DNA of 64,000 nucleotides, from positions 2,572,501-2,636,500 of the forward strand of contig NZ_AP024469.1 in NCBI RefSeq assembly GCF_016865365.1, read 5' to 3'. Below, piece after piece: positions 26,365-35,291 of the stretch; position 1 is the stretch's first letter, and the number at the start of each line of letters is the position of its first letter. The notes under the pieces were generated by a model. That model saw only the letters and a list, made by a program, of their open reading frames with translations. It was not told where the DNA came from and did not search any database. Source of the stretch: Geobacter sp. SVR. GTDB lineage: Bacteria > Desulfobacterota > Desulfuromonadia > Geobacterales > Pseudopelobacteraceae. A program made the translations under genes and the position numbers.

Positions 26365-27822
26365 TTAAATCCCCGCCCCGGAGTTATAGGCCACCGGTAT
26401 GCTATGCTCGTAATGGTGGTAATAGCCGACCTCCACATTCTCAAGCACGCCAATGGCGTCGTCGGTGAGTACCGCGGCCGAGAAATAGAGCGACAGCAGG
26501 TACGAAGCGACCCCCAGGTTGTCCAGCCCCATCAGGCGCGCCGACAGGCTCGGCGAAATCTCGCCCGGAATGCCCTGCTGGTGAAGCCCGACCACCCCCT
26601 GGTCTTCTTCGCCGACCCGCAGCAGCAGGATGTTGGTGGTGCCGAGCCACTGGTTGAAGGAATAGCGGCTCTTGACCTCCAGCTTGTCGGTCGGGACCAG
26701 CGGCACGCCGCGCCACAGGATGACCGGCGACCCGAACAGGTTGGTGGTGACGGGCGGCACGCCGCGCCAGGTGCACTCCCGCTCAAAGGCGGCAATGGCC
26801 TTGGGATGGGCCAGGAAGAAGGAGGGTTTCTTCCAGACCAGGGCCAGGAGTTCGTCCAGGTCATCGGGGGTTGGTGCACCGTAGCGGGCGCTGATGCGGT
26901 GCTTGGGGTGCACCGAGTGGAGCAGGCCGAACGCCTTGTTGTTGATCAGCTCCCACTCCTGGCGCTCCTTGATCCCCTCGATGGTGAGACGGAGCTGTTC
27001 TTCCAGCTGATTGTAGGGATTGTTGTACAGGTCGGACACCCTGGTATGCACGCGTACCACCGTCTGCACGGCGGACAGGGAATATTCGCGGGGGTTTTCC
27101 GAGTAATCCACAAAGGTCTCGGGAATGATCACATTCTCCGCCAGGCCCGAAACCAGGTCGATATTGCGCTCGCCGTACTTGTTGACGGTTGCCAGCAGTT
27201 CCAGGTGTTCATCTACCGCCTTGGTGAACTCGCTCTTCAAGGCCGCATTGCTGTCGAGAACAGTCTGCAGGTCGGTGCGGGACAGGGTCAGCAGCACACA
27301 GGGATTGATGGTGCGGATGGTGACATCCGACGGCTTTTCCGAGGCCAGGTCGGCCTCCCCGAAATACTCCCCCTCGGTCAACAAGGCAATGCGCAGATCG
27401 CTGCCGTGGACCCCCTTGCTGAGCACTTCCACCTGCCCTTGGGCAATGATGAAAAACTTGTTGCGATCCTTTCCTTCGACAACGAGCGTATTGCCGAGGG
27501 TAACCCTCTCCGTCTTGAAACTGGTGGCGATCTTTTCCAGAATGCCGTCGGAGAGCTTGGCAAAAAGCGGTACGCTGCGCAGCGCCTGGGGCTCGAAGGA
27601 AGCCGCGCCATTGACAAGGGTGAACTCGACCCGCTCCGCGTTCGGCAGCTCGACGCGGGTCCGGTTGACGCGGTAGGTGCCCCCTTCCACATGCACCCAG
27701 GGAAGCAGGTTGAGCAGGTGGCGCGGCGTGATGGAGGCAAGCTGCGGCGGCGTCTTGGTGGTGTTCGCGAGGTTGCGGGCCACGGATGTGGTAACACTGC
27801 GCTGCACAAGGCTGTCTGACAT
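26365..27822 (-). CDS. Family 2 encapsulin shell protein with cNMP-binding-like domain
   Basis: 485 residues. The N-arm ([15 protein letters not shown]) and the [16 protein letters not shown] block match SrpI-type encapsulins, an HK97-fold protein cage. A cyclic-nucleotide-binding-like domain is inserted at about residues 83-205 (GEYFGEADL block), which defines family 2B. The Arg that normally holds the cyclic phosphate is not seen after that block (SEKPSDVTI), so nucleotide binding is doubtful. The next gene encodes a desulfurase with a long disordered extension, its expected cargo. AAAGGAG precedes the ATG. It is not evidence for a prophage despite the capsid fold. Confidence 0.9.
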   Translation of the reverse strand: MSDSLVQRSVTTSVARNLANTTKTPPQLASITPRHLLNLLPWVHVEGGTYRVNRTRVELPNAERVEFTLVNGAASFEPQALRSVPLFAKLSDGILEKIATSFKTERVTLGNTLVVEGKDRNKFFIIAQGQVEVLSKGVHGSDLRIALLTEGEYFGEADLASEKPSDVTIRTINPCVLLTLSRTDLQTVLDSNAALKSEFTKAVDEHLELLATVNKYGERNIDLVSGLAENVIIPETFVDYSENPREYSLSAVQTVVRVHTRVSDLYNNPYNQLEEQLRLTIEGIKERQEWELINNKAFGLLHSVHPKHRISARYGAPTPDDLDELLALVWKKPSFFLAHPKAIAAFERECTWRGVPPVTTNLFGSPVILWRGVPLVPTDKLEVKSRYSFNQWLGTTNILLLRVGEEDQGVVGLHQQGIPGEISPSLSARLMGLDNLGVASYLLSLYFSAAVLTDDAIGVLENVEVGYYHHYEHSIPVAYNSGAGI

Positions 27823-27839
27823 AATGCTGGCTCCTTTGA

Positions 27840-28073
27840 TTAGTGATTCGGCTTCCTGATGACCACTTTATGGATGGTATCCTTGACATGAATTGTCTCA
27901 AGAACCTCGTATCCCTGCTCTGTTACCGTTCGCGGCACATTGTCCAGCGGTTCGCCGGCCATGAGCAGGATTTCCGTCAGATCGCCCGGCTGCAGTTGTT
28001 CCAGGTGAAGCTTGGTCTTGACAAAGGTCATGGGGCAGCGTTCCCCGGTGATGTCGAGATGATGAATGCTCAT
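27840..28073 (-). CDS. TusA-family sulfur carrier
   Basis: 77 residues with the family signature [12 protein letters not shown]; Cys13 would carry the persulfide. TusA-like proteins relay sulfane sulfur between desulfurases, rhodaneses and DsrE-type proteins in the cytoplasm. It overlaps the DsrE-family gene upstream by four bases and precedes the encapsulin gene, so all three are probably co-expressed for sulfur trafficking. Confidence 0.9.
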   Translation of the reverse strand: MSIHHLDITGERCPMTFVKTKLHLEQLQPGDLTEILLMAGEPLDNVPRTVTEQGYEVLETIHVKDTIHKVVIRKPNH

Positions 28074-28549
28074 ATGAATAGCGTCTGCCCCCCTTTGGAA
28101 AGTTCCAGAAAGGAAGCGACGCCGAGTACGTCCTTCACCTCCGGTATGAAATCGTCCCTGGTCAGTTCCAGAACATGCATGGCCATTTCACAGGCGTAAA
28201 AATTGACCCCCAGTGCCTTGGATGCCCCGAACAGTTCTTCCAGCGTTGCCACGTTCTTGCCCTTCATCATGCCGTTCATCAGGATCGGGCTGAGCCCCCC
28301 GAAGTTAAGCCGGCTGAGCGGCAGTTTTTTCCGACCGCCCAGGAGAAAGTTGAACAGGCGTGCCAGCCCTCCCTGACCGAGAAAACTGCGTCCGGTCTGC
28401 TTCTTGATACTGTTCAGCCCCCAGAACGTGAAGAAGATGTTGACCTCGTAACCGACTGCCGCGGCCCCCGAAGCGAGCGTAAAAACGGCAATGACCTTGT
28501 CGAAGTCGCCGCTCATGCTGATCAGGGAAAGTTTCTTGCTTTCGGCCAT
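28070..28549 (-). CDS. DsrE2-like sulfur-relay protein
   Basis: 159 residues from ATG 28549 (AAGGAA five bases upstream). It begins KLSLISMSGDFDKVIAVFTLASGAAAVGYEVNIFFTFWG, a DsrE2 signature with a hydrophobic stretch, and carries the conserved Cys in NFYACEMAMHVLEL. DsrE2 proteins work with TusA and rhodaneses to pass persulfide sulfur. It is the first gene of the encapsulin operon, 23 bases after the leader's T-run. Confidence 0.88.
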   Translation of the reverse strand: MAESKKLSLISMSGDFDKVIAVFTLASGAAAVGYEVNIFFTFWGLNSIKKQTGRSFLGQGGLARLFNFLLGGRKKLPLSRLNFGGLSPILMNGMMKGKNVATLEELFGASKALGVNFYACEMAMHVLELTRDDFIPEVKDVLGVASFLELSKGGQTLFI

Positions 28550-28571
28550 AGCGATTCCTTGTGGTGCAGGT

Positions 28572-28638
28572 AAAAAAAAGGAGGTCAAGGATGGGGCGTA
28601 CGCCACTCGTTCCTTGACCTCCAGTAGTTCTGGTCAGT
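28572..28638 (-). promoter_or_regulatory. Leader/attenuator element 2 (encapsulin operon)
   Basis: Minus strand: CTGACCAGAACTACTGG, then a perfect GAGGTCAAGGA ... TCCTTGACCTC terminator stem with a T-run ending 23 bases before the DsrE2 start codon. Typical attenuator geometry. Confidence 0.8.
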
Positions 28639-28682
28639 CATTGATGTATCGGTACCGGGGACTACTGATGCCGATGTTGCAA

Positions 28683-28745
28683 AGACTAGCAGATTGTTTT
28701 CCGGACGTCAAACAAAAAATATTATCTCTACAGATTTTGTATTTA
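28683..28745 (-). promoter_or_regulatory. Promoter and upstream AT box of the encapsulin operon
   Basis: Minus strand: TTGACG (28706-28711), 17-base spacer, TAGTCT (28683-28688). Directly upstream is the AT box AAATACAAAATCTGTAGAGA followed by TAATATTTTTTG, shared with the other transcription units of the locus. Confidence 0.65.
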
Positions 28746-28771
28746 TTATTGCCGCGGCACATGCTGCCGCA

Positions 28772-29722
28772 CTACTCCGGCTGTTCAGACAGTTGCGTCG
28801 TAATGTAACGCTCTCCCGAATCCGGCAGGATCACGACCACCAGTTTACCGGCATACTCCTGCCGGCCGGCCACCTGCAGGGCCGCCCAGACCGCGGCACC
28901 GGACGAGATGCCGCACAGGATTCCCTCCTCCAGCGCCACGCGCCGGGCAGTATTGAAGGCCGCCTCGTTGGTGACCTGAACGACTTCGTCGATGATCTTC
29001 CGGTTCAGGATACCGGGGATGAAGCCGGCTCCGATCCCCTGGATGCGGTGCGGCCCTGGCCTGCCGCCGGACAGGACCGGCGAGGCTTCGGGCTCTACCG
29101 CCACCGAGCGGAACGAAGGCTTGCGGCTTTTCAGCACCTCGGAGACCCCGGTGATGGTACCGCCGGTGCCTACGCCTGCCACCAGGATGTCGGCCTGACC
29201 GGCCGTATCGGCCCAGATTTCCTCGGCGGTCGTTTCCCGGTGCACCTGCGGATTGGCCGGATTCTCGAACTGGAGCGGAATGAAGCTGCCGGGGATCACC
29301 CGCGCCAGTTCTTTGGCCTTGTTGACCGAACCGGTCATACCGTCCGGCCCCGGCGTCAGCACCAGTTCGGCACCCAGCATCTGCATCAGCTTGCGGCGCT
29401 CGATCGACATGGTCTCCGGCATGGTTATCACCAGACGGTAGCCCTTGGCCCGACAGGCAAAGGCCAGACCGATGCCGGTATTGCCGGAGGTCGGCTCGAT
29501 CACCGTCATGCCCGGCTTGAGCTTCCCTTCCCGTTCGGCCGCCTCGATCATGGCTGCACCGATACGGCACTTGACGCTGTTGAGCGGATTGAAGGACTCC
29601 ACCTTGGCGACAATGCTTGCCGGCAGCCCCGCGGAGAGGGTGCGCAGGCGCACCAGAGGGGTACGGCCGATGGCGCCGATGATGTCGTCGTAGATGGTAT
29701 TGCGGAAGGAGGTATGTGACAT
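28772..29722 (-). CDS. cysK: Cysteine synthase A (O-acetylserine sulfhydrylase)
   Basis: 316 residues. The PLP lysine lies in [11 protein letters not shown] and the substrate loop in [12 protein letters not shown]; the GTGGTITG phosphate-binding loop is present. It makes cysteine from O-acetylserine and sulfide. A second copy of the same family is encoded at 52569-53522 (about half identical by eye), suggesting separate roles or different partners. It follows the ABC transporter operon and lies just before the encapsulin promoter. Confidence 0.93.
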   Translation of the reverse strand: MSHTSFRNTIYDDIIGAIGRTPLVRLRTLSAGLPASIVAKVESFNPLNSVKCRIGAAMIEAAEREGKLKPGMTVIEPTSGNTGIGLAFACRAKGYRLVITMPETMSIERRKLMQMLGAELVLTPGPDGMTGSVNKAKELARVIPGSFIPLQFENPANPQVHRETTAEEIWADTAGQADILVAGVGTGGTITGVSEVLKSRKPSFRSVAVEPEASPVLSGGRPGPHRIQGIGAGFIPGILNRKIIDEVVQVTNEAAFNTARRVALEEGILCGISSGAAVWAALQVAGRQEYAGKLVVVILPDSGERYITTQLSEQPE

Positions 29723-29768
29723 GGTCCAGATCCCTTTAATTTCAAATGGTCTAAAAAACAGAACTGCA

Positions 29769-29872
29769 ATGGAACACGGATTACACGGATTAAGCGGATG
29801 TACGCGGATTTTGAAATCTTTTGTTTTTGAATCCGTGAAAATCCGTTACATCCGCGTCATCCGTGTCCCATT
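29769..29872. repeat. Long inverted repeat made of CGGAT units
   Basis: Left half has ACGGATT/GCGGATG units spaced about nine bases apart and the right half is its imperfect complement, so the spacer between cysK and the ABC ATPase gene folds into one long hairpin. A related sequence is at 43915-43998. Confidence 0.65.
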
Positions 29873-29883
29873 GCCTTTGATTT

Positions 29884-30756
29884 TTAAATCACGTAATCCG
29901 CTTCGTGCAGGATGTCGTACTTGTACATCGCCAAAAGCCGCTCCTTGAGCGCCACCAGTTCCGGCGCCGCCCGCCGCCGGGGGCGGGGAACATCCACCGT
30001 GATCCGGTTGCGGATGCTGCCCGGCAGCGGGGAAAACACCACAATCTCGTCCGAAAGGTATACCGCCTCGTCCACGTCGTGGGTGACGAGCACGATGGTT
30101 TTGCCGGTCTCCTGCCAGAGCCGCAGCAGATCCTCCTGCAGACGTTCGCGGGTCAGGGCGTCCACGGCCGCGAACGGCTCGTCCATCAGGATGATGCGCG
30201 GCTCCACCGACAGGGCCCTGGCAAGGGCCAGACGCTGGCGCATGCCGCCGGAGAGCTGCGAGGGGTATTTGTTTTCGGAGCCGGTCAGTCCCACCAGCCG
30301 CAGGTAATGGCCGGCAGCTCCCTCCCGTTCGCTTTTAGGCACGCCGCGCAGCTTGAGGGTGAAAAGCACGTTCTGACGGGCGGTCATCCAGGGGAAAACG
30401 GCATAATCCTGGAATATCATGGCAATGTCGTGCTTGGGATTGTCCCGGAACAGGCTGTTGGCAATGGGGGAAAGAAAGCGGTATTTCCTGCGGTACTCCT
30501 CCATGTCCCTGCGGGTAGCGGGCAGAGGCTCCAGCACCAGTTTGTCGTCGATCCACACCTGGCCGTCGCTGGGGGCCTGGAGACCGGCCAGGATCTCCAG
30601 GAAGGTGGACTTGCCGCAGCCGGACGGGCCGAGCAGCGACACGAAGGAGCCGCTCTCGATGCTCAGTGAAACGGAGTTGAGCGCCGTGAACCCCTCGGCA
30701 GTGCGGTCGTCGTTGATCACCGAAAAGAATTTGCTGATGCGCCTCGCCTCGATCAT
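29884..30756 (-). CDS. ABC transporter ATPase (SsuB/TauB family), second system
   Basis: 290 residues with Walker A GPSGCGKST, signature LSGGMRQR, Walker B IILMDEPFAAVD and THDVDEA. Residues 70-100 form an insertion (ATRRDMEEYRRKYRFLSPIANS) between Walker A and the Q loop (IFQDYAVFPWM) that is absent from the other two ATPases. It is encoded immediately after its permease. Confidence 0.9.
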   Translation of the reverse strand: MIEARRISKFFSVINDDRTAEGFTALNSVSLSIESGSFVSLLGPSGCGKSTFLEILAGLQAPSDGQVWIDDKLVLEPLPATRRDMEEYRRKYRFLSPIANSLFRDNPKHDIAMIFQDYAVFPWMTARQNVLFTLKLRGVPKSEREGAAGHYLRLVGLTGSENKYPSQLSGGMRQRLALARALSVEPRIILMDEPFAAVDALTRERLQEDLLRLWQETGKTIVLVTHDVDEAVYLSDEIVVFSPLPGSIRNRITVDVPRPRRRAAPELVALKERLLAMYKYDILHEADYVI

Positions 30757-30760
30757 GCCG

Positions 30761-31618
30761 TCACCTCCCGACCCGCCAGACAGCCAGTTTCAGCTCGACG
30801 TACTTCATCACCTCGATCAGAAACCAGCCGATGAAGCCGAGCAGCAGCATGCAGACCACCATCCGGTCGATCTGGAAGTATTCCTTGGCTTCCAGCAGCA
30901 GAAAGCCGATGCCGCTGCGGCCGCCGTACATCTCGGCAATGACCAGCATGATCAGCCCCAGGGCGATGCCGATCTTGATCCCCATGATCACCGAGCCCAG
31001 GGCATGCCAGATGTAGACCCGGGTGATCAGGGTGAATTCGCTGGCGCCAAAGACCCGCGCGGAGGCCAGGTAGCGCGGATCGGTCTCCTTGACCCCCTGG
31101 TAGGTGTTGAACAGGATCGGATAGAAGACGCCCAGGAATATCAGGAAGACCTGCATCGGCAGGCCAACCCCCAGCACGATGATGGTTATCGGCACCCAGG
31201 CCGGCGGCGGCACCGGTGCCAGGATCTGGAACAGGGGCAGGCAGTGCTTGCGGATGAACAGGTTCCACCCCATCAGGACGCCGATGGGGAAGCCGGTTGC
31301 CAGGGCGATCGCAAAACCGAGACCGAAGCGGAGCGCGCTGGAACGGATGTGTTCGCCGAGATTGAGGGTCAGCAACATCTCCTTGAAGGTTATCAGTGTC
31401 ACCGTCGGAGTCGGCACCAGGGTCTTCGGCACCACCCCCAGGCGCGGCAGAAGCTCCCAGAGCAGGAGCAGCGGCACCAGCACGGTCAGGAACTCCCGGG
31501 AAAAGATGCTGCCGAACGAGGCGCGGCAAAATGCCCCGGCCTCCCGTACCAGCAGGTTCCACCAGCGCAATGGCCGGGAACCGTACAAGGTGCCGTATGT
31601 CACTTTGTCAGCAGGCAT
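30761..31618 (-). CDS. ABC transporter permease (SsuC/TauC family), second system
   Basis: 285 residues with about six membrane segments and the EAA-like loop (ASARVFGASEFTLITRVYIWHALGSVI). The start overlaps the end of the lipoprotein binding-protein gene by 19 bases, so the two are translated together. It belongs to the sulfonate/taurine/nitrate importer family. Confidence 0.9.
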   Translation of the reverse strand: MPADKVTYGTLYGSRPLRWWNLLVREAGAFCRASFGSIFSREFLTVLVPLLLLWELLPRLGVVPKTLVPTPTVTLITFKEMLLTLNLGEHIRSSALRFGLGFAIALATGFPIGVLMGWNLFIRKHCLPLFQILAPVPPPAWVPITIIVLGVGLPMQVFLIFLGVFYPILFNTYQGVKETDPRYLASARVFGASEFTLITRVYIWHALGSVIMGIKIGIALGLIMLVIAEMYGGRSGIGFLLLEAKEYFQIDRMVVCMLLLGFIGWFLIEVMKYVELKLAVWRVGR

Positions 31619-32496
31619 CGCTGTTCTCCCAGCATCTTTTTCAGATCCTCGCTGACCGCCGCAAAGGTGGAGGTCGGATACTGTTCGAGCGCTGCCACCG
31701 GGTACCCGAGATTGGCGGCAATGGCCTGCCTGAGCGACGACGGCGGCAGGTCGTTGGTTGTCGTCAGGGCGGCCACCAGAGGTTTGACCCTCTCCACGGC
31801 CTGCTCCCGCACCACCAGGAAATACTCGGCCTGGGCAATGGCCGGCGGGCAGCAGTCATCGGCTCCGGCCTTGATCTCCCAGTTCTGGTAGAGGATCTTG
31901 TGCCCCGCCAGTTCCGCCAGCACCCCATGGGCCCCCTTGACAAGGGCTCCGTCGATGGATTTCGACTCCAGGGCCGGCAGCATGTCGGCAAAGGGCATAT
32001 AGCTGTAACGGATCGATTTCGGATCCAGCCCGTGCTTGCGGGCATCCTTGTTGAACTGGTGATTGATGATGCAGTCGGCCTCCAGGGCAGCCAGGTGCTT
32101 TCCTTTGAGATCGCCCAGACGCAGCTTCAGATCCTTGCGCACCACCAGGGTGGCGCCGTAGGGAAACTGGATCACCCCGGCCACCTTGAGCCTTTCGCCG
32201 CCGGGGGCCTTGATCAGCTTGAGCGCCTTCTCGGTATCCACGAAACCGGCCTCCACCTCGCCGGACAGCAGGGAATAGCCGACATCCCCGCCGGTGCCGA
32301 AGGTGACGAGTTTCCAGCCGGAGCCCTTGCCGTTCACCGCGTAGAGCGGCCCGAGCAGCGGATTGGGGTGATAGCCGATTTTCACGGGCCGTTCCGCTGC
32401 CGCGCTTCCGGCCGTGGGCCGGTCCTGGCACGCGGCAAGTAAAAAGCAGGCAACCGCCAGGAGAAGTACAGCCAGGTGTCGCTTGAATATCTGCAT
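31600..32496 (-). CDS. Lipoprotein substrate-binding protein (NMT1/SsuA-like)
   Basis: 298 residues from ATG 32496 (GAGG upstream). The leader ends in a lipobox LLAAC, so the mature protein is anchored at Cys. The binding fold begins VKIGYHPNPLLGPLYAVNGKG. A Cys pair (DDCCPP) lies in the second lobe. It is the partner of the permease and ATPase encoded downstream. Confidence 0.85.
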   Translation of the reverse strand: MQIFKRHLAVLLLAVACFLLAACQDRPTAGSAAAERPVKIGYHPNPLLGPLYAVNGKGSGWKLVTFGTGGDVGYSLLSGEVEAGFVDTEKALKLIKAPGGERLKVAGVIQFPYGATLVVRKDLKLRLGDLKGKHLAALEADCIINHQFNKDARKHGLDPKSIRYSYMPFADMLPALESKSIDGALVKGAHGVLAELAGHKILYQNWEIKAGADDCCPPAIAQAEYFLVVREQAVERVKPLVAALTTTNDLPPSSLRQAIAANLGYPVAALEQYPTSTFAAVSEDLKKMLGEQRCLLTK

Positions 32497-32526
32497 GGTC
32501 AATGTCCTCGGCAGTGTATGAACAAA

Positions 32527-32561
32527 GCGGTTCCGCCCGTGAGTAGTGCTGGCGGAACCGC
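32527..32561 (-). terminator. Hairpin between two binding-protein genes
   Basis: A perfect 11-bp stem, GCGGTTCCGCC ... GGCGGAACCGC, followed on the minus strand by TTTGTT. It can act as a weak terminator or 3'-end stabiliser and so lower expression of the downstream transporter genes. Confidence 0.5.
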
Positions 32562-32600
32562 CGTGTCGTTATTCAGCTTCCATCCTGATGCGGAGAAAGC

Positions 32601-33491
32601 TTACTTGCCCCAGGTGATACCTTTGAATTCGGCCGCGTACAGCTTGCTGCCCGGGTTCTCCCTGATGTTCTTGAGGGCCACCAGTTCGTCGGCCAGAGCC
32701 GAGAGCCCCTTTTCCTGAATAACCGTGGTGAACTTGAGCCGGTCGTTGCCCTGCCTGATGGCATCCTCCGGCGCGCCGGTGTACTTCTTGGCGATCTCCA
32801 CCACCTGTTTGCCCTTGGGGTCCTTCAGGATAAAGGCATTGGCCTCCTTGATCGCCTCGACAAAGCGCTTGAGCGCCTCGGGATTCTCCTTGAGGTAGCT
32901 GCTGCGGGCATTGATGGTCCGGCAGGGGATCTGGGACGCGGCATCGCGCAGCACCACCTTGTAACCCTTCAGCTCGGCGATGCTGACGTGCGGTTCCTCC
33001 AGAATGGCGCCGTCCACCTTGCCCGCTTCCAGGGCGGCGATGGCCGGGCCGCCGGCCAGTTTTTCCAGGATGTACTCGCCGCCGTTCTCCCGGGCCTTCT
33101 TCTCATAGGCGATGACCGCCTCGCAGGTGGGGGAGATACCGGCGATGTGCTTCCCTTTCAGATCCTTCCAGGCTGCGATCGGCGCGCCGTTGGCCACGGC
33201 GGCGATGGCCACGGTCGGGCATGACCAGAACACGTCGGCCTGGCCGGAGACGACTGCGTCGCGGGCTGCGGTAAGCTCCTTGGCTTCGACGATGCTGACA
33301 TCGAGGTTGTGTTTCTTGAACAGCCCCAGTTCCTGCGCCACATACAGGTTCAGGTGGTGGGTGGTCTTGGCATCGGATACGACGATCCTGGCCGGCGCCT
33401 CTTCTTTTTTGGCCGTGGCCACACCGGCTATGCCCACCGTGAGAGCGGCAACCGCGGCAATGCTCCCTGCAATCAGCCTTGCGTTCTTCAT
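32601..33491 (-). CDS. Periplasmic substrate-binding protein (SsuA-like)
   Basis: 296 residues from ATG 33491 (GGAGG upstream), with a signal peptide ending GVATA. The first lobe reads LNLYVAQELGLFKKHNLDVSIVEAKE, and the second carries IPCRTINARSS at the place where relatives here have a Cys pair. It has no permease of its own nearby and probably shares the transporter encoded downstream, giving it a second specificity. Confidence 0.87.
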   Translation of the reverse strand: MKNARLIAGSIAAVAALTVGIAGVATAKKEEAPARIVVSDAKTTHHLNLYVAQELGLFKKHNLDVSIVEAKELTAARDAVVSGQADVFWSCPTVAIAAVANGAPIAAWKDLKGKHIAGISPTCEAVIAYEKKARENGGEYILEKLAGGPAIAALEAGKVDGAILEEPHVSIAELKGYKVVLRDAASQIPCRTINARSSYLKENPEALKRFVEAIKEANAFILKDPKGKQVVEIAKKYTGAPEDAIRQGNDRLKFTTVIQEKGLSALADELVALKNIRENPGSKLYAAEFKGITWGK

Positions 33492-33551
33492 ATCTGCCTC
33501 CTTGTCATGGATATCCAGAGGCAATGCCTCATGGAAGGTCTTTTCCTGGCC

Positions 33552-34529
33552 CTATTTGCCTGTCCCTGAACCGGCAGGAACGGCAGCAGGCCCGCTGGCA
33601 ATGGGAAGTCGCGTGTCCTTGGACCATCCGATCCAGGAACTGTCGTAGTTATGCAGCCGTTCCACCGGCCAGCCTGCCAGATAGAGAGCAAAAAGGGCCT
33701 GCGTGGAACGCACCCCTGACTGGCAGTAGAAATACTGGTCCTTGCTGGGGTCAAAGCCGAGCCTGCTCAGCAAATTGTTCAATGTCGCGGCATCTACCCA
33801 TTCGGACTGGTTTTCCGGGCGTTTCAACAGCTCCCAGGAGCTGTGCCTGCTACCCGGGATCCTGCCGGCGCGATAGGCCCCCTTCTTCAGCTCGTCACCG
33901 GTAAATTCCTTCAGGTCGCGCGTATCCCACAGCTGGGCCGATGGATTAGCGTGCAGACCTGCAATCTCGGGGGTGTCGACCCGCAGGCGGGGGCTGACGA
34001 TCCGGGCTGCAAAACTGCCGGGGCGTGCCGGCAGGGGGGGTGCCAGCAGGTCTACCGGGTAGCCGGCTGCCCTCCAGGCCTTGATTCCGCCATCCAGCAC
34101 CCTGACATCGCCCTTGCCGTAGTAGTCAAAGGCCCACCATAGCCGCGTGGCATCGTATTTACTGTCGTAGACCACCACCGTTGAGTCCTGATCGATGCCA
34201 AGCTGCCGGGCCAGTTTGGTGAAACTGTCGGCAGCGATGATATTGCCGCTGACACCGTCCTGCGTCTCCGCTGGCGCCTCGATGGCCGGACGATCCACCT
34301 GAAAAGCGCCGGGTATGTGTCCCAGACGGTACTCCAGGCTGTTCTCCGCTGCCAGAATCACCAGCTTCGAATCCCGGGCATCGACCAGCCGTTTCAGTTC
34401 ATGGACGTCAATCAGAGCAGACCCACGCGGGTAGCCCTTGTAATCTGTCTGTCCTGCTGTAGCTCCCGAGACCATCGTGGTCGTTAAAAGGATGCAAAGC
34501 AGGGCCTGGCGAATCAATGTAGCTTTCAT
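33552..34529 (-). CDS. Exported two-domain rhodanese (thiosulfate sulfurtransferase-like)
   Basis: 325 residues from ATG 34529 (AAGGAG upstream), with a signal peptide (LLCILLTTTMVSGATAG). Two rhodanese domains follow: the N-terminal one is inactive, with Asp in the loop (VVYDSKYDATR), and the C-terminal one has active Cys269 (FYCQSGVRST). It would transfer sulfane sulfur outside the cytoplasm. It is the first gene of its operon, 20 bases after leader element 3, ahead of two binding proteins and an ABC transporter. Confidence 0.88.
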   Translation of the reverse strand: MKATLIRQALLCILLTTTMVSGATAGQTDYKGYPRGSALIDVHELKRLVDARDSKLVILAAENSLEYRLGHIPGAFQVDRPAIEAPAETQDGVSGNIIAADSFTKLARQLGIDQDSTVVVYDSKYDATRLWWAFDYYGKGDVRVLDGGIKAWRAAGYPVDLLAPPLPARPGSFAARIVSPRLRVDTPEIAGLHANPSAQLWDTRDLKEFTGDELKKGAYRAGRIPGSRHSSWELLKRPENQSEWVDAATLNNLLSRLGFDPSKDQYFYCQSGVRSTQALFALYLAGWPVERLHNYDSSWIGWSKDTRLPIASGPAAVPAGSGTGK

Positions 34530-34548
34530 GAGCGACTCCTTGGGGAAT

Positions 34549-34605
34549 AAAAAAAGGCCAGGCAGGGAAATTCCCATGCCTGGCCTCCAGTGTTTCTGGT
34601 CAGCC
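34549..34605 (-). promoter_or_regulatory. Leader/attenuator element 3 (rhodanese-transporter operon)
   Basis: Minus strand: GGCTGACCAGAAACACTGG, then AGGCCAGGCATGGG ... CCCTGCCTGGCCT with a T-run ending 20 bases before the rhodanese ATG. Confidence 0.8.
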
Positions 34606-34643
34606 TGCATCTGTACGTACTGCCCTCAGTCGAAGGTATCGTG

Positions 34644-34703
34644 TCAGTAGCACACCGCCGAACCGGTGTCAACGAAATAATATTAAATCTATCAATTTAG
34701 TTC
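34644..34703 (-). promoter_or_regulatory. Promoter and AT box of the rhodanese operon
   Basis: Minus strand: TTGACA (34667-34672), 17-base spacer, TACTGA (34644-34649). The AT box upstream reads CTAAATTGATAGATTTAAT. Confidence 0.65.
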
Positions 34704-34710
34704 CATATCG

Positions 34711-35271
34711 TCATCCTGAATGACTGCGGCAGGCAGTCATCTGGTAGATGGCGGCAACGGCGTGGCTGCGGTAATAATGACTGATGCGCCGTAACCCGTG
34801 CGGCGCCATGACGGCGTCCAGTTCCTGGTGGGTTAGCGTTTTCGAGCATTCGGCACAGGCGAAGTAATCCCCGCAGGTGACATCGCAGCGCTCCTGCGGC
34901 TGGCGGCAGCGGACCTCCATCAGCAGGTAGCCTCCCGGCCTGAGATTGGCCGTGACATTCTCCAGATAGCGGTCACGCCCGCTGCTGTCCATGATGATGT
35001 TGAACACGTAGGTGGAAAGCACCACATCCACGTTCAGCCTGCTCTGGGGCAGTTCCTCGGTCGACAGCAGCCGCTCGATATGCCGCCGGGCCGGACAGCC
35101 ATGCAGTTTTTCGACCTGGCCGGGAAGGTCGGCGGCATAGACGCTGAAGCCTTCCCGGGCCAGGTATACCGCATTGCGCATGGTGCCGGTTCCGTAATCC
35201 AGAACCGCCCGGGCCTGCTGAATCTTGAAAAACCGACTGTACCGCTTCACACTCTCGGCAACTGCTGCCAT
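34711..35271 (-). CDS. Class I SAM-dependent methyltransferase with Cys motif
   Basis: 186 residues. The SAM-binding motif I is AVLDYGTGTMRNAVYLAREG, followed by motif II (VYAADLP) and the LRPGGYLLMEV block. A Cys-rich loop (RCDVTCGDYFACAECSKTL) near residue 130 is unusual for the family and may bind zinc. It is the last gene of the unit led by the ribbon-helix-helix gene, directly after the degenerate NifH. Its substrate is unknown; thiol or metallocofactor methylation are possible. Confidence 0.75.
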   Translation of the reverse strand: MAAVAESVKRYSRFFKIQQARAVLDYGTGTMRNAVYLAREGFSVYAADLPGQVEKLHGCPARRHIERLLSTEELPQSRLNVDVVLSTYVFNIIMDSSGRDRYLENVTANLRPGGYLLMEVRCRQPQERCDVTCGDYFACAECSKTLTHQELDAVMAPHGLRRISHYYRSHAVAAIYQMTACRSHSG

Positions 35272-35291
35272 GTCGACTCCTTCCGGGGAAC

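Noticed and set aside
26365-27822. HK97-type shell gene as a prophage capsid
   Set aside because: No portal, terminase, protease or tail genes are near; sequence and neighbours fit a family 2 encapsulin.
30419-31891. 490-codon plus-strand frame
   Set aside because: It lies opposite the ATPase, permease and lipoprotein genes and is dominated by His, Gln and Asp from the complementary strand.
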